Shown here in pieces: positions 19,367 to 28,762 of a DNA stretch of 64,000 nt. The notes below the pieces were generated by a model. It saw only the letters and a program-made list of their open reading frames with translations. It did not search any database and was not told the origin of the DNA. Both the position numbers and the translations under genes were made by a program. How positions within the stretch are numbered: the stretch's first letter is position 1; every line of letters begins with the position of its first letter. The stretch is from Ruminococcus sp. (GTDB lineage Bacteria > Bacillota > Clostridia > Oscillospirales > Ruminococcaceae): positions 119,910-183,909 of the forward strand of contig JAJQCE010000024.1 in the NCBI GenBank assembly GCA_021202895.1, in the 5' to 3' direction.

Positions 19367-19804
19367 TTACCTGAATTTTATAGTGATAGTTTTATTTTCA
19401 ATTTTGCTGCTTGATGAGCTTGTGGTGTTTCTGACATAACTTTTATATCTGGCATATACTGAATTAGGACTATTTTTTGTGATGTTAGGAGTTAATATAT
19501 CGCCCTTCTCCAAAGATGAGGATGAATCTTCCTCCATGTATAAAGCACTCAAACTACTATTATACAAGTAAACAGAAGCATATACATATCTCTTGGTTGA
19601 TTTCTTATAGGTTGTAATATTTCTAGCAAAAACCTTTCCATTTGAAGTATTATAGTCATATACACTAACGATCATATTCATATATGTTCCTGTATAGGAA
19701 TCAGCTGTTGCTGTAATCACTGCACTCGCTCCTACACTAAAACAACTGCCAGCTATCACCATAGCAGCTCCCAAAGCTGCAATTTTTCTTATTACCTATT
19801 TCAT
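19367..19804 (-). pseudogene. Small secreted protein with in-frame TAG at codon 3
   Basis: taggaggtgatttcaATG AAA TAG GTA ATA AGA AAA ATT GCA GCT...; continues as a signal peptide and 135-aa ORF (19367..19774). Confidence 0.55.
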
Positions 19805-19992
19805 TGAAATCACCTCCTAATAATTATAAATATAAATATTCATGAGTCAAATCTACCCACAACAACATTATATCATCAACTAAAAATAAAGTCAACACTA
19901 ATGACTAATTTTTTTAAAAAAAATTCTCTCATTTATACAAACGAGAGAATATTATTTTGTACAAACTAAACAAATAAAAACAATAGCCGCAC

Positions 19993-20493
19993 TCATGCCT
20001 TCCAGTTCGAGAAAATCTCTGCCTGCTCTTTCAAAAAGGAATAGAAAATCGTCACGGTCTCGTCGCTGACAGCTCTGTCCGAATCGGTTATCGGATAAGG
20101 ATTGCACCCTCCCGACTCCTCTCCTATCTGGTCTGCCGTAAAGCTATTTCCACAGTTTTGACAGACAAGATAATCGCCCTCCTGAACATAATAGCCCTTT
20201 CCTGACGAGTAGCAAACCTGACAGGTGTTAAACGCTGTGCGTATATTACCGTCCGAATCCTTGCAGGCTATTACCTCCATCTCCGTGCCGTCAACCACCA
20301 AAGGATAAAAACTGACCGTTTCTGAAAGCTCAGAAATCTCAATTTCCAAGCCTTCTCCTTCAGAAATAGTTTGCTCGTTTTTTTCAGAAGCCGTAGAGCT
20401 TTGTTCTTCAGATACTTCAACATCAGAATTTCCACAGCCGCTTAATGTCAATAATACGAACGCAGTAATTAAACAAAAATACTTTCCTTTCAT
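19993..20493 (-). CDS. DUF2318-type Cys-rich lipoprotein
   Basis: Lipobox LSGC; CQVC...CQNC pairs and GGCNPYPI. Confidence 0.75.
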   Translation of the reverse strand: MKGKYFCLITAFVLLTLSGCGNSDVEVSEEQSSTASEKNEQTISEGEGLEIEISELSETVSFYPLVVDGTEMEVIACKDSDGNIRTAFNTCQVCYSSGKGYYVQEGDYLVCQNCGNSFTADQIGEESGGCNPYPITDSDRAVSDETVTIFYSFLKEQAEIFSNWKA

Positions 20494-20520
20494 TTCAATA
20501 GCTCCTCATTCGTCAAAAGT

Positions 20521-21978
20521 TTAAACAACATGAATTGTTCCCGTTATCATACCCATCCAACAGGTATAGGTAAAATCCCCCCTCTCAGTGGGAGTAAATT
20601 CTATTACGTTTTCTCCCTCTTTAAATTCATAAGAAATATCGTATTCTGAAATATATATCATATAATTGCACCCATTAATGCTTCCCTCTTCAGCAGTTAT
20701 CGTCCATTCCACAGGCATATCCAAACGCACAGTAATATCGGGATATGAACCGCTCAAAAGTACGCTGTTTACAAGCTGCCTGCCGTTTTCTGTTCTGATT
20801 GAGTTTTCGTCGCTTAAGTCAGATGAAATTACTCTCAATCCAATTGCATAAGCAAGACAAACACCGGTCGTGACGCATACTCCGATTGCTTTTTTCAGCT
20901 TTGAGGGTAAGCCCAGACAAAGCAGCGTAAAGGATAAAAATATCAAAACCAACAGCAGTGTGTCTTGCGTATAAAGGTTCGTCATGTTGCCACCCTGCGC
21001 AAGCATTGCTATTCCAAAAATGCAAATAAGCACTGCGCCAATATTGTAAACAATCGGCGTAAATTTTCTTCCCAGAGCAGAAACAGCAGCGCCAAATCCT
21101 AGCATAAGCGGAATCGTACCGAGTGCAAAGAAAAACATCGATAAGCCGCCTGTCAGCGCACTGCCGCTTGCCAGCGCAACAATTTGCATAGCCTGAAGCG
21201 GTCCGCAAGGCATAAATCCGTTTAAAATTCCAACCAAAAACGGCTTGCGCACCTTTAAAAATATCCTGTTGATTTTTAGCTTAGAAAACAGCTTTGAACC
21301 CGAAAAAAACGGCATAGAAAGTCCTATCATTCTAAGCCCCATTGCCAGCATAAAAAGCCCTGCGATAATTTTTAAAAATCCTTGAAGCGAATCAGAAACA
21401 TCTCCGCTGCCGCCGATAATCGTTCCGATAAAGCCCAGAGCCGCACCTGTTGCCGTATAGGAAACAACTCTTCCGATATTGTACTGCAAAGCAGATAAAA
21501 AGGTTTTTGCGCTGATTTTTTTGCCTTTATAATCACCTTCGCAATTTTGTGAACTTTTTGGCAGCGACTGCGTGAGATTGATTCCGCCGCACATAGCTAT
21601 GCAGTGAACAGAGGTGGTTATTCCAATCAAAAACAGCATACCATAGCTCATAGAAGCGTCTGCAAGCTGACTGGGCACTAGAAGCTTAAGCACATTAGTT
21701 TTATCTAGCAAAATAAAGCTGATAAAAATCACAGCCAAAGCTAAAACAGGATACAGCAAGCCGCCTGAACTTTTCACACCATAGCCTAGCTCTTTAATTA
21801 CATCAGTGATTTTTTCAAGTGTAATACATTCCTCGTCAAAGACTATCTGCGCATCTCCTGAAAGAGTAAGCTTTAAATCAATCAGACCATTTTCAGACAA
21901 AAGAGCGTTTGAAATTTTCTCCCTGCAATGCTCGCAGCTCATTCCTGTAATTTTCAATTTAACTGATTTTTCTTTCAT
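20521..21978 (-). CDS. HMA + DsbD/TauE-like membrane + cupredoxin-like fusion protein (copper handling)
   Basis: GMSCEHC at N-terminus, multi-TM core with CGGINLT and GFMPCGPLQ, C-terminal beta-rich domain ending CWMGMITGTIHVV. Confidence 0.8.
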   Translation of the reverse strand: MKEKSVKLKITGMSCEHCREKISNALLSENGLIDLKLTLSGDAQIVFDEECITLEKITDVIKELGYGVKSSGGLLYPVLALAVIFISFILLDKTNVLKLLVPSQLADASMSYGMLFLIGITTSVHCIAMCGGINLTQSLPKSSQNCEGDYKGKKISAKTFLSALQYNIGRVVSYTATGAALGFIGTIIGGSGDVSDSLQGFLKIIAGLFMLAMGLRMIGLSMPFFSGSKLFSKLKINRIFLKVRKPFLVGILNGFMPCGPLQAMQIVALASGSALTGGLSMFFFALGTIPLMLGFGAAVSALGRKFTPIVYNIGAVLICIFGIAMLAQGGNMTNLYTQDTLLLVLIFLSFTLLCLGLPSKLKKAIGVCVTTGVCLAYAIGLRVISSDLSDENSIRTENGRQLVNSVLLSGSYPDITVRLDMPVEWTITAEEGSINGCNYMIYISEYDISYEFKEGENVIEFTPTERGDFTYTCWMGMITGTIHVV

Positions 21979-22115
21979 ATAACACCTCAGCGGCTATGCC
22001 GAAAATCTAATCACAGATTTTTTTAAACACTTCTTCTGATTTTATCATATCAATTTTTCATCCTTGCCAAGCGCAAAATTATGACATTTTTCGCCTCTCT
22101 TTCAAATATTTTTAA

Positions 22116-22185
22116 CGATGCTGGCTGGATTTGAACCAACAACTTCGGTTTTGCAGACCTATGCCTTTCCTACGGCTACAGCATC
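22116..22185 (-). tRNA. tRNA-Cys (GCA), divergent
   Basis: Cloverleaf GATGCTG/CAGCATC acceptor, GCC/GGC D-stem, loop CTGCAAA, T-arm GTTGG-TTCAAAT-CCAGC; discriminator G, no encoded CCA. Confidence 0.75.
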
Positions 22186-22191
22186 ATCAAC

Positions 22192-22246
22192 GGAAAATTC
22201 AGAGGCTTGCCAAGCTTAAACCTGAAACAAGCCTCCGATTTTCCAG
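22192..22246 (-). other. Strong hairpin between yezD and tRNA-Cys
   Basis: GGAAAATtcaGAGGCTTG ... CAAGCCTCcgATTTTCC, no following T run. Confidence 0.55.
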
Positions 22247-22407
22247 TCAGCTTTTCAATCTATGCTTTTTTGTTTGATCAATCTGAATTACCTTGCCGTC
22301 ATGAACAATCAGAGTAGTGCTGCCACATTTCATTTCCTTAAGCATTTGACCTATTATGCTGAAATACTCAGAATTAACGTCCTTTTTTCAGCCGCCGCTT
22401 TTTCCAT
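22247..22407 (-). pseudogene. yezD: YezD-family (DUF2292) protein readable only with a -1 shift at A6
   Basis: MEKAAAEK|KDVNSEYFSIIGQMLKEMKCGSTTLIVHDGKVIQIDQTKKHRLKS across GCTGAAAAAAGG. Confidence 0.7.
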
Positions 22408-22439
22408 ACACAGTCATCTCCGATATGCTCCCAGAAAAA

Positions 22440-23378
22440 TCAATTGTTGTTGAAAAGAGGCGTTGACAAATATCTGTCGCCCGAATCAGGCAAAAGCGCA
22501 ACTATAGTCTTGCCTGCGTTCTCAGGACGCTGTGCTAAAATAACCGCAGCTTTAAGAGCAGCTCCCGAAGAAATTCCTACAAGGATTCCCTCGCTCAAAG
22601 CGAACGCTCTTCTCTCCGCAAACGCATCCTCATTCTCAATTGTAATAATCTCATCATAAATCTTTGTGTTAAGAACATCAGGTACAAAGCCTGCTCCAAT
22701 TCCCTGAATCTTGTGCGCTCCTGGAGTTCCCTTTGAAAGCACGGGGCTTCCTGCCGGCTCAACAGCTACTATCTTGACATCGGGATTTTGCTCCTTGAGA
22801 TATTCGCCTACGCCCGTTACAGTTCCGCCTGTGCCGACGCCCGCAACGAAAATGTCAACCTTTCCATCGGTCTGATCCCATACCTCAGGACCAGTAGTCG
22901 CCTTGTGTACAGCAGGGTTTGCAGGATTTACAAACTGCCCTAAAATCACTGCTCCCTCAACCTCGTTCTTAAGCTCTTCAGCCTTAGCGATTGCGCCTTT
23001 CATTCCCTTTGCTCCCTCTGTGAGAACAAGCTCTGCGCCGTAAGCCTTGAGAAGATTTCTTCTTTCAATGCTCATTGTGTCAGGAAGCGTGAGAATAGCT
23101 CTGTAGCCCTTTGCAGCCGCAACCGCCGCAAGTCCGATTCCTGTGTTTCCACTTGTAGGCTCGATAATTGTCGACCCTTCCTTAAGCAAGCCCTTTTTCT
23201 CTGCGTCCTCAATCATAGCCAGCGCAATTCTGTCCTTTACAGAGCCTGCGGGATTGAGATACTCAAGCTTCGCTAAAATTACAGCATTCTCAGCTCCCGC
23301 TTTCTTTGAATAGTTTTTCGTCTTTACTATCGGAGTGCCTCCGATAAGCTCCAGTGCATTTTCCTTTACCTTGCTCAT
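22440..23378 (-). CDS. cysK: Cysteine synthase A
   Basis: [31 protein letters not shown] motifs; ATG at 23378 with ggaggt RBS. Confidence 0.97.
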   Translation of the reverse strand: MSKVKENALELIGGTPIVKTKNYSKKAGAENAVILAKLEYLNPAGSVKDRIALAMIEDAEKKGLLKEGSTIIEPTSGNTGIGLAAVAAAKGYRAILTLPDTMSIERRNLLKAYGAELVLTEGAKGMKGAIAKAEELKNEVEGAVILGQFVNPANPAVHKATTGPEVWDQTDGKVDIFVAGVGTGGTVTGVGEYLKEQNPDVKIVAVEPAGSPVLSKGTPGAHKIQGIGAGFVPDVLNTKIYDEIITIENEDAFAERRAFALSEGILVGISSGAALKAAVILAQRPENAGKTIVALLPDSGDRYLSTPLFNNN

Positions 23379-23407
23379 AATAATACCTCCATAAATGCTT
23401 TTAATTT

Positions 23408-23432
23408 TAAAACCTAGTAAGCAAATAGGTTT
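23408..23432. promoter_or_regulatory. Perfect 8-bp inverted repeat in the cysK leader
   Basis: AAAACCTA-9-TAGGTTTT downstream of the -10. Confidence 0.5.
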
Positions 23433-23450
23433 TATATGCTTTATGTGCTT

Positions 23451-23479
23451 ATTATACACCATCTAAAAAGCTTTGTCAA
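23451..23479 (-). promoter_or_regulatory. Promoter of cysK
   Basis: Minus strand TTGACA-17 bp-TATAAT. Confidence 0.8.
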
Positions 23480-23626
23480 GTGTTTTTTGAAAAATTACTT
23501 ATACGGGATTTTTATTATATATTATAGGCAATTTCTATAATCGTCAAACCGATTTTTTTACAAAAAAGCACTTCATCATGCAGATACTCGCCTGCAAAAC
23601 AAAGCGCATAAGAAATCAGAGCGTAT

Positions 23627-24817
23627 CTAACTATTCAATTTTTCAAGCTCTCTCCTAATCCTTTCAAGAGCCTCTGTCAGCGTTGCTCTCGGGCAAGCGA
23701 CGTTTATCCGCTGAAAGCCTTTTCCGCACTCTCCAAAAACCTTGCCGCTGTCAAGCCAAAGCTTAGCTTTATGCACAATCAGGTCTTCAAGCTCGTCAAC
23801 CGAAAGACCAGTTTCTCTGAAATCAAGCCAGACAAGGTACGTTCCCTCCAGCGTCACCATATTTACGCCCTTAAGCTTTTGATTTACATAATCTTTAGTA
23901 TACCTTATATTATCCCACACATAGCTTTTCATAGCGTCATACCATTCGTCACAGCTTGTATAAGCCGTCCGAACGGCTACAAGTCCCATTACTCCCAGCT
24001 GACTTGTACCCGCAGCGTCAAGCTGCTTTTTAAATTTGCATTTTAAATCTCTGTTTGGAATAAAAATATTCGACATCATCATACTCGCAAGGTTAAAGGT
24101 CTTGCTCGGAGATGTGCAGATTATAGATATATCCTCAAACTCCTTTTTCACTTTAGCAAAAACCGTGTGCTTTCCCTCAAAGACAAAATCCTGATGGATC
24201 TCATCGCTGACAACAATAACTCCATGCTTTAAACAAATGTCGCCCATTCTTTCAAGCTCGTCAATCGTCCAGACTCTGCCCACAGGATTATGCGGACTGC
24301 ACAGGAGAAAAAGCTTTATTTTCTCTTCGACAATTTTTCTTTCAAAATCCTCAAAGTCAATGTGGTAGCGGTTGTCATCGCCCAGATACAGCGTATTGCT
24401 CACCACTCGCCGCCCATTGTCCTCTATAACCTCCGAAAACGGATAGTAGACAGGAAGCTGAACAAGCACTCCATCTCCAACATTTGTATATGCCTTTACC
24501 GCCATAGCGAGTGCAAAAACTACACCCGGCGTCTTTACAAGCCACTTTTCCTTTGGCTCCCAGTCGTGATGCCTTTTCATCCAGCCAGCAACCGCTTCAA
24601 AGTACGGCGTCTGAACCTCGCTGTAACCGAAAATTCCATGCCTGATACGCTCTGTCAAAGCGTCCTCAATGTATGACGAGGTTTCAAAATCCATATCCGC
24701 AACCCAGAGCGGCAGCACATCCTCAGGCATACCTCTGCGTTTTGCAAAGTCGTACTTAAGGCAGTCTGTGTTTTTTCTGTTTATTATTCTGTCAAAATCA
24801 AGATTTCTCTCAGGCAT
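23627..24817 (-). CDS. patB: PatB/MalY-type C-S lyase (cystathionine beta-lyase)
   Basis: PLWVADMDFETS, SPSKTFNLASM motifs; stop codon TAG. Confidence 0.9.
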   Translation of the reverse strand: MPERNLDFDRIINRKNTDCLKYDFAKRRGMPEDVLPLWVADMDFETSSYIEDALTERIRHGIFGYSEVQTPYFEAVAGWMKRHHDWEPKEKWLVKTPGVVFALAMAVKAYTNVGDGVLVQLPVYYPFSEVIEDNGRRVVSNTLYLGDDNRYHIDFEDFERKIVEEKIKLFLLCSPHNPVGRVWTIDELERMGDICLKHGVIVVSDEIHQDFVFEGKHTVFAKVKKEFEDISIICTSPSKTFNLASMMMSNIFIPNRDLKCKFKKQLDAAGTSQLGVMGLVAVRTAYTSCDEWYDAMKSYVWDNIRYTKDYVNQKLKGVNMVTLEGTYLVWLDFRETGLSVDELEDLIVHKAKLWLDSGKVFGECGKGFQRINVACPRATLTEALERIRRELEKLNS

Positions 24818-24819
24818 AC

Positions 24820-25977
24820 TTATTTTCCTTCCAATTCTCCAAAAACCTTTTCCAGCTCATCAATCAAATCCTCAACGTTTTCAATTCCGACTGAAAGCCT
24901 TAACGTGCTGTCGGTTATTCCGTTTTTAATCCGTATCTCTTCAGGGACATCTGCGTGCGTCTGCGTGGTAGGATATGTGATAAGCGTTTCCACTCCGCCC
25001 AGACTTTCTGCGAATCTAATAAGACGCACTCTGTTTAAAATGCTCTCCGCAAATTCCTTGTCCTTAACCTGAAAGGTTATCATTGCTCCAAATCCTCTTG
25101 CCTGCTTTTTCATAATCTCATAACCAGGATGCTCAGGCAGTCCAGGATAGATAACCTTAGTCACCGCACTCTGCTCCTTAAGCCACTGCGCAATTTTAAA
25201 AGCATTTTCCTGCGCTCTTTCCATACGTATTCCAAGCGTTTTTATACCTCTTAAAATAAGCCAGCTGTCAAACGGTGCAAGCCCTGCGCCTGTGGTTTTT
25301 ATCATAAACGCAAGCCTTTCAGCTATATCCGCTCTCTTTGTAACCAAAAATCCCGACAAGGTGTCGTTATGCCCGCCAAGATATTTAGTTCCGCTGTGAA
25401 CAACAACATCAGCTCCTAAATCAAGCGGATTAGAAAAATACGGCGAAAGAAAGGTGTTGTCCACAATCAACATCAAGTTATGCGCCCTTGCAATTTCAGC
25501 AGTCTTTGCAATATCAGTAACGTTCATCATAGGATTAGTAGGCGTTTCTATAAAAATCGCCTTTGTATTTTCCTTTATATAGTCCTCAATGTTTTCCTTG
25601 TAGCAGTCAATTGAGGTAAATTCCAGCTTGTTTTTAGCCGAAACATTCTGAAAAAGACGAATACTTCCGCCGTATAAATCCGAATCTGAAATAATATTAT
25701 CATTAGGCTCAAACAGCTCCATCAGACAGTCAATCGCCGCCATGCCCGATGTAAAAGCAAATGCGTCAGTTCCGTTTTCAAGCTGCGCAACTGTCTTTTC
25801 AAGCTGCTCCTTTGTCGGATTCTGAAGCCTTGTATAATCATAGCCGCTGCTTTGACCTACCCCCTTATGAGAAAAGGTAGCCGTCTGATAAATAGGATAG
25901 CTTATCGCACCGTAATGCGCATTTTCAGCCTCCTCACTTACAATGTGAATACATTTTGTTTCAATCCTTCTTGCCAT
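24820..25977 (-). CDS. Cystathionine gamma-synthase/lyase family PLP enzyme
   Basis: YTRLQNPTKEQLE, SGTKYLGGHNDTLSG motifs. Confidence 0.92.
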   Translation of the reverse strand: MARRIETKCIHIVSEEAENAHYGAISYPIYQTATFSHKGVGQSSGYDYTRLQNPTKEQLEKTVAQLENGTDAFAFTSGMAAIDCLMELFEPNDNIISDSDLYGGSIRLFQNVSAKNKLEFTSIDCYKENIEDYIKENTKAIFIETPTNPMMNVTDIAKTAEIARAHNLMLIVDNTFLSPYFSNPLDLGADVVVHSGTKYLGGHNDTLSGFLVTKRADIAERLAFMIKTTGAGLAPFDSWLILRGIKTLGIRMERAQENAFKIAQWLKEQSAVTKVIYPGLPEHPGYEIMKKQARGFGAMITFQVKDKEFAESILNRVRLIRFAESLGGVETLITYPTTQTHADVPEEIRIKNGITDSTLRLSVGIENVEDLIDELEKVFGELEGK

Positions 25978-25994
25978 TTTAATCTTCCCTTCAA

Positions 25995-26906
25995 TCAGTC
26001 CAAAGTATATTGCTTGTACTTTGAAATTTCCTCTAAATATTTCTTGCCTATTTCACTCATAATAGCGTCCTTGCGGCAAATGTAGCCGATCGTCATTTTC
26101 TCATCGCTCTTAAGCTTTACGGCGCAGTAATCTCTGCCGTTTAAATCCTCACAGATTATCCCAGAGCAAAGCGTAAATCCGTCAAGTCCAATCATAAGAT
26201 TAAGCAAAGTTGCGCGGTCGTTTGCCCTTATAAAACGCTTGTACTGATATGTACTAAGCACCTCCTCAGCAAAGTAAAAGGAGTTGTGATCTCCCTGCGC
26301 AAAGCCTAAACACGGATAATCCTGAAGCTCGTCCATAGTTATTTCCTCTTGATTTGCAAGCGGATGCCCCTTGCGCAAATAAACATAAATTCCACACTCC
26401 AGCAGCGGCTCAAATTTAAGCCCAGAATCCGCAAAAATCTTCGTAAGCACCGCCTTGTTGTATTCATTTAAATATAAAATACCAATCTCGCTTGTGTGGT
26501 TTTTAACATTGTCAATGACCTCGTGAGTTTTGGTTTCATGCACCTCAAACTCATATTCGTCCATTCCATACTGCTTTACAAGCTCAACAAATGCGTTTAC
26601 CGCAAAGGTATAGTGCTGCATCGAAACGCTGAATCGCTTCTTTTGATTTATCTGAGAAATATATTTTGCGTCAAGAATATCATACTGCTCAACCACAGAT
26701 TTTGCATAGCCTAAAAACTCCCGCCCTTTAGGAGAAAGAGTAATTCCATTTTTTGAGCGAATGAAAATTTCAAAACCCACCTCATTCTCAAGAGATTTTA
26801 TAGCCGAAGAAAGACTCGGCTGTGAAATATAAAGATTCTTTGCCGCCTCGTTGAGAGAATGCTCTCCCGCCACGGCAATTACATATTTAAGCTGAACTAA
26901 TGTCAT
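25995..26906 (-). CDS. LysR-family regulator, probably of sulfur metabolism
   Basis: N-terminal HTH of LysR type; heads the metB-type/patB operon. Confidence 0.88.
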   Translation of the reverse strand: MTLVQLKYVIAVAGEHSLNEAAKNLYISQPSLSSAIKSLENEVGFEIFIRSKNGITLSPKGREFLGYAKSVVEQYDILDAKYISQINQKKRFSVSMQHYTFAVNAFVELVKQYGMDEYEFEVHETKTHEVIDNVKNHTSEIGILYLNEYNKAVLTKIFADSGLKFEPLLECGIYVYLRKGHPLANQEEITMDELQDYPCLGFAQGDHNSFYFAEEVLSTYQYKRFIRANDRATLLNLMIGLDGFTLCSGIICEDLNGRDYCAVKLKSDEKMTIGYICRKDAIMSEIGKKYLEEISKYKQYTLD

Positions 26907-27061
26907 AGCTTCCTCCTAATCCGTGAAATCATATTTATATTGTATCACATTTTTTTATTTTTGCATAGTACTTTTTTTCTTTAACTGTCAATAGCTTTTT
27001 TATATAAAAAGACTATGCGACTATCATTATCATTTTACCATATAAATCTTATGCTGTCAAC

Positions 27062-27616
27062 TTAACCTATCACCAGCTCGGACACAGCCGAAAAGACAAT
27101 AAATAAAAATAAAAGCAAATCAAATTCTCCAAAAGCAAATATCAGCGTCAAAAGAGCCGCTAAAATAATGAAAAGCAGCAGTTTTCTCACCCTTGAAGAA
27201 GTATAAAGCTCAACAATTCTGCCGCCGTCAAAAAATGAAAAAGGCAGAAGATTAAAAAAAGCCAGCGAAAGATTTATTTCAAAAAGCTTATCTAAATGTG
27301 CGGCAAACGAAATCATTGCCAGAATAAAGTTTACCGCACATCCCGCCGATAAAATTACAGTCTGTATCGTTCGGCTGTCAATCTGCGAATACTTCGGTAT
27401 TATTTTTATTCCGCCAGAATAAAAGCAAATTTGTTCAGGAACCTGCGATAAAATAATCATTGCAAACAAATGTCCAAGCTCATGAAGTAAACAGCAGACA
27501 AGTGCCGCAGTTATTCCCAGACTGTCGATTTTAAAAACAAAAAAATAGAAGCAAAGAGCTGCGAAAAATCCAAAATAAAATCGAATTTTAATATTGAAAA
27601 TTTCTATAACAAGCAT
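27062..27616 (-). CDS. M50 site-2 metalloprotease (SpoIVFB-like)
   Basis: LLHELGHLFA and NLLPFSFFDGGRIVEL. Confidence 0.85.
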   Translation of the reverse strand: MLVIEIFNIKIRFYFGFFAALCFYFFVFKIDSLGITAALVCCLLHELGHLFAMIILSQVPEQICFYSGGIKIIPKYSQIDSRTIQTVILSAGCAVNFILAMISFAAHLDKLFEINLSLAFFNLLPFSFFDGGRIVELYTSSRVRKLLLFIILAALLTLIFAFGEFDLLLFLFIVFSAVSELVIG

Positions 27617-27686
27617 TTTACCACCTCAAAAATATATATGAAACAAAACGCTTTAAAAATTACAGTCAAGTTCGCCTCAAAAACAA

Positions 27687-27717
27687 AAACGGCAGAGCCT
27701 TTTGCTCCGCCGTAAAA
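27687..27717 (-). terminator. Terminator after spoVM
   Basis: Minus strand ACGGCGGAGC...GGCTCTGCCGTTTTT. Confidence 0.7.
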
Positions 27718-27722
27718 ACATT

Positions 27723-27806
27723 TCAGCAATCTTCTTTTTTGATTTTAAAAATCATTCTAAGTACAGGTGCTAACAGCTTAGGCGACTTGACAACTACAAC
27801 CTTCAT
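27723..27806 (-). CDS. spoVM: Stage V sporulation protein M (27 aa)
   Basis: MKVVVVKSPKLLAPVLRMIFKIKKEDC; ggaggt RBS; sits just downstream of thiN, as in Bacillus subtilis; absent from the ORF track. Confidence 0.85.
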   Translation of the reverse strand: MKVVVVKSPKLLAPVLRMIFKIKKEDC

Positions 27807-27886
27807 AATAAGTACCTCCAAATCTTTTTGTTTGTACTTTCATATTATGCAGAGTAAATAAAAAGTGTTAAGAATAAACAAAGCCA

Positions 27887-28504
27887 TCAATTGATTTTGC
27901 TCTCCACCGCAAGCAGAATCCCCTTTTTAAAGCTCACCTTTGCCTCATTTAATATCTCATTTGAAATACCAATCGGAAAGGAATTTCTAAGAGCTTTGTT
28001 TTCAACAAAATATTTAGTTCCGCAGACGCTGAAATCCTTTACCTCCTCAGAATATGCAAAAAACGACAAGGAATATCCCTCTCTTTTCTCAAAAGTATAT
28101 TTTCCTGGCTTTAATAGTGAAATTCTCTCATTACAGCTGACTATTTTGCCAATCGCACCGTTTTCAAGAATAAAAGCTAAAGCCTGAACATTTGCAAATG
28201 TGTGATCAAATCTTCCGCCAAGCGCGCCCAAAATTGTTATATCCTTAAAGCCCTTTTCAAGCGCATACCTGACCGCAAGCATAAGATCAGTGTCGTCCTT
28301 TTCCTTTGGAAATACTTTCGTTTCACATATATGAGGCTCAAATCCAAGCGAATCAAAATCTCCAATCGCCAGATCAGGCTTTAAGCCCAGCTCCAGGCAG
28401 TTTATATATCCGCTGTCAGCGGCTATGATGTACGCCCCTTCAGCGTCTATTCCATCAGGCAGTTTTGGCTCTGAATTTCCTCCGACAAAAATAATGCACT
28501 CCAT
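27887..28504 (-). CDS. thiN: Thiamine pyrophosphokinase
   Basis: AADSGYINCLELGLKPDLAIGDFDSLG and LGALGGRFDHTFANV. Confidence 0.93.
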   Translation of the reverse strand: MECIIFVGGNSEPKLPDGIDAEGAYIIAADSGYINCLELGLKPDLAIGDFDSLGFEPHICETKVFPKEKDDTDLMLAVRYALEKGFKDITILGALGGRFDHTFANVQALAFILENGAIGKIVSCNERISLLKPGKYTFEKREGYSLSFFAYSEEVKDFSVCGTKYFVENKALRNSFPIGISNEILNEAKVSFKKGILLAVESKIN

Positions 28505-28727
28505 TTTATCCGCCCCTTTAACCTTGCTTTCCTATTCTTTCTAGTATACCATAAAAAAATCAATTTTGCAAGCTTTCATCTCCAACGATCATCATGACCA
28601 GTTGATCCTCTTGGAAATGGAAGCTTTCTGTTTTTATTTTTTAGGCATCTGTCCGCTTGAATTTTTGCCATCTTGCACATATTTTTGTTTGATTTTTGTG
28701 CATTGTGACAAAAATATTATTTAGAAA

Positions 28728-28756
28728 TTGACAAACATTTGTTTTGAGCGTATAAT
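28728..28756 (+). promoter_or_regulatory. Orphan promoter
   Basis: TTGACA-17 bp-TATAAT with no ORF immediately downstream. Confidence 0.65.
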
Positions 28757-28762
28757 GATATT

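Noticed and set aside
26995-27060. Fur-box-like tatcattatcatttta near the lysR promoter
   Set aside because: Only a partial half-site match in AT-rich DNA; no iron genes adjacent.
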